Origin: Bacteroidaceae bacterium
GTDB lineage: Bacteria > Bacteroidota > Bacteroidia > Bacteroidales > Bacteroidaceae
DNA length: 33,525 nucleotides
NCBI GenBank assembly: GCA_017383485.1
Contig: JAFNXM010000003.1
Location: 1 to 33,525 of the forward strand
Direction: 5' to 3'
Made by a program: the position numbers and the translations under genes. Positions 9,020 to 15,711 of this stretch are shown here, piece by piece. How positions within the stretch are numbered: the stretch's first letter is position 1; every line of letters starts with the position of its first letter. The notes beneath the pieces were generated by a model, which was given only the letters and a program-made list of their open reading frames with translations, was not told where the DNA came from and searched no databases.

Positions 9020-9871
9020 ATGCACAAGATAGGTTTAGTATTGGAGGGCGGCGCCATGCGCGGTTTGTTTTCAGCCGGCGTGATGGACGTCATGATGGAG
9101 CAGGGCATTCCTATTGATGGTATCGTGGGCGTATCGGCCGGTGCTTGCTTTGGTTGCAACTACGTCACTGGACAAATTGGGCGAGCCATTCGCTACAACA
9201 AACAATTTGCGGGCGACAAGCGGTATTGCGGATTTGGTTCACTGCTACGCACTGGCAATTACTACAACGCAGAATTCACCTACCACATCGTACCCACTCA
9301 ATATGACGTGTTCGACACACCAACCTTCGAGGCTAGTCCGATGGAGTATCACGTGGTTTGCACAGATGTGGCTACGGGCAAGGCGCACTATCAGCTTTGC
9401 CAAGAGGGCAGCCATACACTGTTCGAATGGATACGTGCCAGCGCATCGATGCCACTCGTTGCAAAAATGGTCGAGATGAACGGCAAGAAATATCTGGACG
9501 GCGGCATCTCGGATTCTATCCCCTTGAAGTTTTTTCAAGACAAGGGTTATGACAAAAACATCGTCATCCTGACACAACCCGAAGGCTATCTGAAGAAACC
9601 CATGCCGCTGCTCTCGGTGATGAAAAGGAAGTATCGCAAATTTCCCGAACTGGTCAAGGCAATGGCTCAGCGCCACGAGATGTACAATGCCCAATTGGAG
9701 TATGTGAAAGCCGAGGAGCGCGCAGGCCGATGCATCGTGATTCGCCCACACCAATCTATTGAAGTGGGACACTTTGGCATATCGGCAGAAGCCATGCAGC
9801 ACATTTATGACCAAGGCAGAGAGGCGGCTACAAAAGTACTAGATAAACTGAAAGCATATTGCCAAAATTAA
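9020..9871 (+). CDS. Patatin-like phospholipase, cytosolic type
   Basis: 283 aa. Patatin catalytic features are all present: the oxyanion motif GGAMRG at residues 10-15, nucleophile elbow GVSAG with Ser39, and the DGG motif with Asp160, which completes the Ser-Asp dyad. No signal peptide or barrel domain is present, so it resembles the RssA/YlbK-like cytoplasmic group rather than the outer-membrane PlpD type. Expected activity is hydrolysis of acyl esters in lipids; the physiological substrate is unknown. It starts one base after the esterase stop codon, implying translational coupling. Two long hairpins follow it. Confidence 0.88.
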   Translation: MHKIGLVLEGGAMRGLFSAGVMDVMMEQGIPIDGIVGVSAGACFGCNYVTGQIGRAIRYNKQFAGDKRYCGFGSLLRTGNYYNAEFTYHIVPTQYDVFDTPTFEASPMEYHVVCTDVATGKAHYQLCQEGSHTLFEWIRASASMPLVAKMVEMNGKKYLDGGISDSIPLKFFQDKGYDKNIVILTQPEGYLKKPMPLLSVMKRKYRKFPELVKAMAQRHEMYNAQLEYVKAEERAGRCIVIRPHQSIEVGHFGISAEAMQHIYDQGREAATKVLDKLKAYCQN

Positions 9872-9894
9872 AGCATAAAAATAGCAGATTTCAC

Positions 9895-9933
9895 AAACCT
9901 AGACCTTTTTCAAAAAAGGTCTAGGTTTTTTTA
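9895..9933 (+). terminator. Long-stem terminator after patatin gene (repeat-derived)
   Basis: 9895-9910 is fully complementary to 9913-9928 (AAACCTAGACC plus T-run against A-run plus GGTCTAGGTTT), followed by more Ts. The stem is about 14-16 bp with a minimal loop. It belongs to the GGTTAGAC-type repeat family. Confidence 0.75.
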
Positions 9934-9976
9934 AAAAAGGTTAGACTTTTTTTCAACAAGGTCTAACCTTTTTTTC
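9933..9976. repeat. GGTTAGAC-family inverted repeat, copy 2
   Basis: AAAAAAGGTTAGAC (9933-9946) and its exact complement GTCTAACCTTTTTT (9961-9974) form a perfect 14-bp stem with a 14-nt loop that includes TTTTTTTCAAC. It sits directly after the previous hairpin and would terminate transcription in either direction. Confidence 0.75.
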
Positions 9977-10075
9977 TTACCCCAAATCGCACGTGCTCCC
10001 TACCCTGCTTTACTGCGTTTCAGACGTCACTTTTTTCACTCAAAAATAGGAAAAATCGCTACGAAATCTTAAAAT

Positions 10076-10156
10076 ACTATAAATATCGTAGACAAATACT
10101 ATATTTATCGTAGAAAAATTTTGTCGGAATAAACCAACCTACTATATTTGCAGTAG
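10076..10156 (+). promoter_or_regulatory. Three phased dyads upstream of blaI-like gene (candidate operators)
   Basis: Three similar 16-mers: ACTATAAATATCGTAG (10076-10091), ACTATATTTATCGTAG (10098-10113) and ACTATATTTGCAGTAG (10141-10156). They reduce to CTAT-N7-GTAG and start 22 and 43 bp apart, roughly two and four helical turns. BlaI/MecI repressors bind short TA-rich dyads of this general kind next to their own genes. The third copy also contains TATATTTG, a -7-like box. The same half-sites recur in the 32783-32902 array, so these could be a dispersed repeat instead. Confidence 0.55.
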
Positions 10157-10224
10157 AAAACAAATCACAAGCTCAAATACTGAAAAAATTAGAACTCCTT
10201 CGTTGTTAACAACTTTTAACTAAT

Positions 10225-10260
10225 GGGGGGGGGGTAAATGAATATTGTTTAATAAATTTG
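10225..10260 (+). promoter_or_regulatory. G10 tract and putative -7 box before blaI-like gene
   Basis: Ten consecutive G at 10225-10234 precede TAAATTTG (10253-10260), a consensus -7 box 93 bp before the ATG. The expected -33 position falls inside the G-run. Slippage of this run could alter promoter strength. Confidence 0.45.
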
Positions 10261-10353
10261 CACCGTAAGACAACAATAAAGCAAGTTTAACTGAACATCA
10301 AAAAGACTAAAACGAAATAAATAATCCACTATAAATCAATAAATAAATAGAAT

Positions 10354-10713
10354 ATGCAAAAGAATTTGACTAAGGCAGAATTGCAACTGATGAATATCCT
10401 TTGGGACAAAGGCGAAGCGACAGTAAGTGAACTCATCGAAGTAATGGGCGAACCCAAACCGGCATATACCACAGTGCTGACGGTGATGCAAGTACTGACA
10501 CGCAAGGAAGTGGTGCGACCTGTGCGCAAGGGCAAAGCCCATGTATTTCATCCCCTACTCTCTCGCGAGGACTACATCAATAGTTTTATGCACGAGACGC
10601 GCGAATCACTCTTCCATGGTTCGGTGCGTAGTTTCTTCTCCTACTTCGTGAAGAGCGAAAAACTGAGCAAGGAGGAATTGCAAAAGATATTGGATGAAAT
10701 GAGCGAGGAGTAA
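10354..10713 (+). CDS. BlaI/MecI-family transcriptional repressor
   Basis: 119 aa, the usual length for this family. The winged-helix half starts LTKAELQLMNILWDKGEATVSELIE and continues AYTTVLTVMQVLTRKEVV, both strongly typical of BlaI/MecI/CopY repressors. The C-terminal half (YINSFMHETRESLFHGSVRS) is the dimerisation and cleavage region. The partner M56 protease gene begins 60 bp downstream, the arrangement of BlaI-BlaR1 pairs in which the membrane sensor triggers repressor removal. No beta-lactamase is in the locus; the likely targets are the envelope genes that follow. Three dyads upstream are candidate operators for autorepression. Confidence 0.9.
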   Translation: MQKNLTKAELQLMNILWDKGEATVSELIEVMGEPKPAYTTVLTVMQVLTRKEVVRPVRKGKAHVFHPLLSREDYINSFMHETRESLFHGSVRSFFSYFVKSEKLSKEELQKILDEMSEE

Positions 10714-10773
10714 GACTCATGCCCTGACATCATACAGCCACGGCATCAACTGCTTACCAAACCATAACCGATT

Positions 10774-12417
10774 ATGTTGAAAGAAATTCTCCCCTACCTA
10801 TACGGCTACGGGTGGCTCATTGCTACATCCCTACTGCTGTTGTCTTTCTATCACCTGTTTTTGTCACGCAAGCACAGCTACCGCTTCATGCGTCGCTATT
10901 TGCTGGCCATTCCCCTGGTGTGCTTGGTGCAACTCTGCGCTATGGCGATACACCATTACTATACGGCAGATCAGGCTCCCTTGATCATGCAAATGAATCA
11001 AGAAGAGGCCGACGCTTATCTGGCTAAACATCCCGAAAGGCACATCATGGTGCAAGACATGCCTACTGCAGCAGCCCCTGCACAAACGGCAATAGCAACA
11101 TTAGCAAACGAGCCTAAGCAAGCAACGACTCTGAGTTCATCTCGCACTATACATGTATATATTGAATGGGCACTACTTGGCATTTGTGGTGTATCAGTAA
11201 TTTTGATATTGGGGATGATTTCTTCTCTGCTACTGATGTATCGCAAGATGCGCCGTATGCCATCTACAGTCAGCGACGACGGCTATCGCATCATCCGCTC
11301 CTCGCATATCAACACGCCATTTTCTTTTTGGCGCACGATATTCTTGCCCCTCAATCGTACGACAGAAGCCGAAAAGGTATTCATCCGCCACGAAAAAGCC
11401 CATATCACCTGCGCCCACTATATTGATGTGTTGTGTATCGAAGTGATGGTGCGCCTGCTATGGTTCAACCCCTTGCTGTGGTATGTACGCAAGGCGCTGC
11501 GAGACCTGCACGAATACGAAGCAGACCGCATGGTGCTGAGCGCAGGTGAAGATCTGCACACCTATCAAACTCTGCTCTTGGGCGAAATCGGCGAATCGTC
11601 GAGCATTGTTGCCAATGGTTTTGCAAAATCCCTGATCCGCCGTCGCTTCCTCGAAATGAAGCAACAATCATCTGCACCTGTCGGTAGATGGCGTAAGGCG
11701 ATGGCTACGACTTGGCTCCTGCTGCTCTGCGGTGTATTCGTGTTGTACGCTTTTCCCAACGAGCAGCCCATCGTCCTGCAAATCCAGCAGGCAGAACCAT
11801 TCGTTCACGGCATAGACAGCACTATGGTAGCGGCAGACTTGAACACCTGCACGACAAAGGTCTTGACCGACACTGTAAATATTGAGAAAGATACCACAGC
11901 CATCAAGGGCAAAGTGGACTCACTCAAGGTTGAAGCCAAATCAGATAGCACCGCGACCGAACAATCTCAATCTATCGCAGAAGTGAGAATCGTTGCCTAC
12001 AAACAAGACGACACAGCAGAGCGTCCCACCCACGCTGAAGATGGATGGCCTATTCTCTACGATTTGCCAACTCCCGACGCGAGTGACAACAAGAGTATGC
12101 AAATCACACATACCGAAACCGAGACACATCTCACCTTCATCAGGCCCATCAAAAGCGACGACCAGTTGCTACGCTTCGGCGGTCCGGACAGTTATATCGT
12201 CGACTTTGCTACAGGTGCCCACTACAAAGCGCGCCGCAGTATTCCCGCTCAGGCATGGCATTACTTCCATTTGCAGGGAAAGCAGGGCACCAATTGCAAA
12301 GTGACCGTGGTATTTCCTCGTCTGCCTGAGACGACGCAACACATCCAACTCTATCAAGTGACACATCATCTGCAAAGTGGCGACATCTATACCGTCTCGC
12401 AGTGGCAAAACCCATAA
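10774..12417 (+). CDS. M56-family membrane metallopeptidase (BlaR1-like sensor)
   Basis: 547 aa. Membrane segments lie at about residues 10-28, 40-60, 128-152 and 311-328. The zinc site HEKAH is at 206-210, with third ligand Glu247 in HEYEAD (ExxxD), as in BlaR1/MecR1 peptidases. After the last membrane segment the chain runs about 215 residues outside the cytoplasm: first a low-complexity linker rich in Thr, Ser and Asp, then a beta-rich domain (about 450-530; LTFIRPI, VDFATGAHY, VTVVFPRLPE). BlaR1 has a penicillin-binding sensor there; this protein does not. The same pattern occurs in the next two proteins, so it may sense the same ligand or surface state. It presumably signals to the upstream BlaI-type repressor. 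Confidence 0.85.
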   Translation: MLKEILPYLYGYGWLIATSLLLLSFYHLFLSRKHSYRFMRRYLLAIPLVCLVQLCAMAIHHYYTADQAPLIMQMNQEEADAYLAKHPERHIMVQDMPTAAAPAQTAIATLANEPKQATTLSSSRTIHVYIEWALLGICGVSVILILGMISSLLLMYRKMRRMPSTVSDDGYRIIRSSHINTPFSFWRTIFLPLNRTTEAEKVFIRHEKAHITCAHYIDVLCIEVMVRLLWFNPLLWYVRKALRDLHEYEADRMVLSAGEDLHTYQTLLLGEIGESSSIVANGFAKSLIRRRFLEMKQQSSAPVGRWRKAMATTWLLLLCGVFVLYAFPNEQPIVLQIQQAEPFVHGIDSTMVAADLNTCTTKVLTDTVNIEKDTTAIKGKVDSLKVEAKSDSTATEQSQSIAEVRIVAYKQDDTAERPTHAEDGWPILYDLPTPDASDNKSMQITHTETETHLTFIRPIKSDDQLLRFGGPDSYIVDFATGAHYKARRSIPAQAWHYFHLQGKQGTNCKVTVVFPRLPETTQHIQLYQVTHHLQSGDIYTVSQWQNP

Positions 12418-12446
12418 AAATCCAACATTCCCTCTACTCAAACAAT

Positions 12447-13190
12447 ATGAAAAGGACCATCTTTCACCTCATACTCATGCTGTGCGCCGTAGGCATTGCT
12501 TCGTGCCGTTTCCATCGGACCATGCAGCCAGCACAGCAATATATCTCAATAGAACGCAACAGCGACGGCTCAATCAATGCCCAAGGTTTGCGAGTTGTAA
12601 CCGACTCGGCTGAATTAGCGCTCATCCAGCGCATGGCACAAGCGGAAATCACCTACGACACTGTGCCCCAATTTCGCCTACCTCAATTGAAGCGTGAAGC
12701 CGTGAACTATGACGAGAGCGACTACAACACCTTCGCCATATATACCCACCCGCACACCGTAGCAGCACAACCCTATAAAACCTCGAGACTTGAAAAGATG
12801 GCAATATGGTGTACGCCCGAAGCAACGTATTTGGCAGTGATTGACGAACTAAACTGGACGAGCAAATATTATCACGGCGGTAAAGATCAATACCTGCGCG
12901 ACTGCAAAACAGGCCAAGTCTACCCTATCCTCGGATACATCGGTTATCCACTCGGTCAGACGGTCTGGATAGAGGGCGTCGCGGGCGAATGGCATTGCCG
13001 CGTCATGATTTTCCCACCTCTGCCCAAACATTGCACGACCATCGACATCATGAGCGGAGGTGTGAGGCTGAAGAAAATTGAAGGCACCACCGGTTGGACA
13101 GAGCCCGAAGATCACCTCGGGGTAAAAGTGGCCGTTCTACAAGCACAACAACCCATCACAATATACAAGGAGACGGTGGTGGTGGAGTGA
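12447..13190 (+). CDS. Putative lipoprotein with domain shared by neighbours
   Basis: 247 aa from the ATG at 12447. This start gives a lipoprotein signal peptide ending IASC with Cys20 as the lipidated residue. The ATG at 12402, inside the preceding gene, would bury the signal and is rejected. The C-terminal half (about residues 125-205: TYLAVIDELNW, YLRDCKTGQVYPI, VMIFPPLPKH, IDIMSGG) resembles the ectodomain end of the M56 protein and the N-terminus of the thioredoxin protein. No known enzyme motif is seen. It begins 29 bp after the M56 gene and is probably cotranscribed. A role as surface or periplasmic partner of the sensor is an inference. Confidence 0.7.
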   Translation: MKRTIFHLILMLCAVGIASCRFHRTMQPAQQYISIERNSDGSINAQGLRVVTDSAELALIQRMAQAEITYDTVPQFRLPQLKREAVNYDESDYNTFAIYTHPHTVAAQPYKTSRLEKMAIWCTPEATYLAVIDELNWTSKYYHGGKDQYLRDCKTGQVYPILGYIGYPLGQTVWIEGVAGEWHCRVMIFPPLPKHCTTIDIMSGGVRLKKIEGTTGWTEPEDHLGVKVAVLQAQQPITIYKETVVVE

Positions 13191-13286
13191 GCTAAGATAT
13201 ATACATCCCTTCATTCTCGCGTTACAAATCGCACTCCACTGCGTTATATATTAAATGACCTACAACCAATAAACCTCAAATAAATC

Positions 13287-15683
13287 ATGAGACCTAAATT
13301 ACTGACCTTATTATTTACCTTCTTTGTTCTTTTCGTACATGCACAAGTACCACATACGACTTGGGAGCAGCCACGAGTCGGTTACAATAGCCACAGCCAC
13401 GTATTCAGCATCACCAAAGTAAAACTGGGCGACGAGCGCACCGAAGTGACTATGCACGTCAACTTCTTTCCGAAACACTGGATCAAGATGGCTTCGACAG
13501 CCTACTTACAAGTGGGCGACAAACATTACCCTATTCGCAAAAAGATGCCGATGTGGGGAGACAAGGGTACTACGCTTTTGGAACTTGACAAGGAATTTTT
13601 CTTGGACGAAAGCGGACAGCTGGATTTTGTCTGCGTCTTCGATGCACTTCCCAAAGGCACTGCGCATTTCGACCTGATAGAACCTGCAGGATGGCAGATA
13701 TATAATATTCGCCCCAACGATATGATGCCACAAGGTATCACCGACACCTATTGGCGCAACGACAAGACTGGCGATTGGTTCATAGGTATCACAGGGCAGC
13801 ACATCATTTACGACTGCCAAGTATGGCAAATCCTTTCACAAATGCAGAAGAAGGACAAGTATGAGTTTACCATTGCTCGAAGTAATGATACACTTGCTGT
13901 TAGTGTGAGTAAACTGAAGAAGGGTGTGCGCAAAGTGCGCATCGGTAAGACAAAAGCTATTGCATGCGAAGCCATTACCACAAAGACACTTCCCGATTAT
14001 CCTACCCCCGATGCCCGCACAACCTTCAAGGACAACGGCTACCGCGCCGGGGATAGCGTAACCATCTACGGTTGGGTAAAAAATCTTACTCCCGAATTGC
14101 TCAAAGCGGGAGGCGGGAAGTTTGCCGACATCGCTATCGAGAATTTCATTACCGAAGAGGAAGAATCCTTTAATGCACCACTCGATTCGCTCGGTCGCTA
14201 TCATATTACGGTGCCCGTGCTTAATGCGACAGAGGCTTACATAGATTGGGGCAGAAGTATGTTTAATATTGTACTCGAACCTGGAGAAACTTACTTCTTC
14301 CTCTACGACGCCAAGACGGGACAGCAATTGGTGATGGGCAAGGACGCACGCTTGCAAAACGAATTGCAGGCTTATCCAGAGGACATTAGAGGTAATGACA
14401 TCCATGCCTACTACTATCGAGTGCGCAAGAGTAAGGTTGATTTCAAAAGCTTACCTGACAATGAATTGTTGAAATACCTTGATTTTGTTAAGCAGGAAAA
14501 GGCAACAGCAGATAGTTTGCTCGACCTCCGTTTGAAGGAACATCCCAACCTTTCTCAACGCTATGCCCAATACCTCCGCAACCTTTACAAAGCAGAAGTA
14601 GGACGCAACTTGATGCAAGCGAAATTCTTTGCAAAATCCGACACCTTGCCGCCGGAATTTATGGATTATGTTACGCAAGAATGCTGGAACAAAATGGGAA
14701 CTCCCTATACGCTTTACCGCAATTTGAGTACGATGACCCAAAATTACTTGGAGTATATGGAGGAAGAAACTTCTGGCAGTGACGCTATTGAGAAGGTTCT
14801 GAACCTTGAGCGAAAAGGTATCGTCAAACTGACCGACAAGGAACTCAACTATTTCAAGGAATACAAAGGTAAGTTAGCAGAATTACAGAAGAAGGCCGAC
14901 GGTCGTCCCTTGGAGGAGCGACAGGCAATGGTGAGCGAATTTAATAATACAGAGATGGCAAAGACCATCAGCGAGGTGCTGAAACGCTTCCAGTCGGAAC
15001 TGATTGTAGATCTTGTACTTGATGAAACACAAACGGTTATTGACTCCATCCAACTGGATCCTGTACTTCAGGAAATCTACATAGCCAGAAAGTTGTATGG
15101 GCTTATTGAAGACAGAGTTCAACCACTTCCCAAGAGTACCATTCAGTGGATGAACGAAAACATCAAGATGGACTTTGCTCGCCAGGTGGTTCTTGCGCTT
15201 CACGAGAAGTACGACGCCCTTATGAGCAAAGACTTCTCCAACACCACCAACCTGCTCTCTACCGACAACCTGGAAGGCATCACCGAGGGCGAACAGATTC
15301 TGCGCGAACTCATCGCGCCATGGAAGGGCAAAATCATACTGATAGATGTATGGGGTACTTGGTGTAGACCATGCAAAGACGCCTTGGCACACAGTCAAGA
15401 ACTCTACGAGCGCATGAAACCCTACGATATTTACTTCCTCTACATGGCAAATCGTTCGGACGAGACTTCGTGGAAGAATGTCATCAAGGAATACAATGTT
15501 TCGGGCGAAAATGTAGGACACGTAAACTTGCCCGTTGAACAACAAGAAGCCGTAGAGCGCTTCCTAAAAGTAAACAAATACCCCTCCTACTTCCTGATTG
15601 GCCGAGAAGGGCATTTGCTTGACGTCAATGTTGATCCGAGAAATATGGAAGATTTTGAGAATTTGATAAAGAGAATTAAATAA
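13287..15683 (+). CDS. Secreted TlpA/ResA-like thioredoxin-domain protein
   Basis: 798 aa with signal peptide MRPKLLTLLFTFFVLFVHAQ. An N-terminal beta domain (about 20-150: TEVTMHVNFFPKHW, AYLQVGDKHYPI, VFDALPKG) resembles parts of the two preceding proteins. A linker (DARTTFKDNGYRAGDSV) leads to another beta-rich region and a long alpha-helical middle (about 370-660). The C-terminal thioredoxin fold has WGTWCRPC, with active cysteines 693 and 696, and the cis-Pro segment NKYPSYFLIG. This layout is typical of large Bacteroidota TlpA-family proteins thought to reduce or isomerise disulfides in the periplasm. The signal peptide DNA is nearly identical to that of the next gene, whose start lies 28 bp after this stop. 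The redox partner is unknown. Confidence 0.83.
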   Translation: MRPKLLTLLFTFFVLFVHAQVPHTTWEQPRVGYNSHSHVFSITKVKLGDERTEVTMHVNFFPKHWIKMASTAYLQVGDKHYPIRKKMPMWGDKGTTLLELDKEFFLDESGQLDFVCVFDALPKGTAHFDLIEPAGWQIYNIRPNDMMPQGITDTYWRNDKTGDWFIGITGQHIIYDCQVWQILSQMQKKDKYEFTIARSNDTLAVSVSKLKKGVRKVRIGKTKAIACEAITTKTLPDYPTPDARTTFKDNGYRAGDSVTIYGWVKNLTPELLKAGGGKFADIAIENFITEEEESFNAPLDSLGRYHITVPVLNATEAYIDWGRSMFNIVLEPGETYFFLYDAKTGQQLVMGKDARLQNELQAYPEDIRGNDIHAYYYRVRKSKVDFKSLPDNELLKYLDFVKQEKATADSLLDLRLKEHPNLSQRYAQYLRNLYKAEVGRNLMQAKFFAKSDTLPPEFMDYVTQECWNKMGTPYTLYRNLSTMTQNYLEYMEEETSGSDAIEKVLNLERKGIVKLTDKELNYFKEYKGKLAELQKKADGRPLEERQAMVSEFNNTEMAKTISEVLKRFQSELIVDLVLDETQTVIDSIQLDPVLQEIYIARKLYGLIEDRVQPLPKSTIQWMNENIKMDFARQVVLALHEKYDALMSKDFSNTTNLLSTDNLEGITEGEQILRELIAPWKGKIILIDVWGTWCRPCKDALAHSQELYERMKPYDIYFLYMANRSDETSWKNVIKEYNVSGENVGHVNLPVEQQEAVERFLKVNKYPSYFLIGREGHLLDVNVDPRNMEDFENLIKRIK

Positions 15684-15711
15684 GAGCAACCTTAAACTCT
15701 GAGAACACATC

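Noticed and set aside
12402-12446. Earlier start of the lipoprotein gene at 12402
   Set aside because: It lies inside the M56 gene and would place the signal peptide and lipobox internally.
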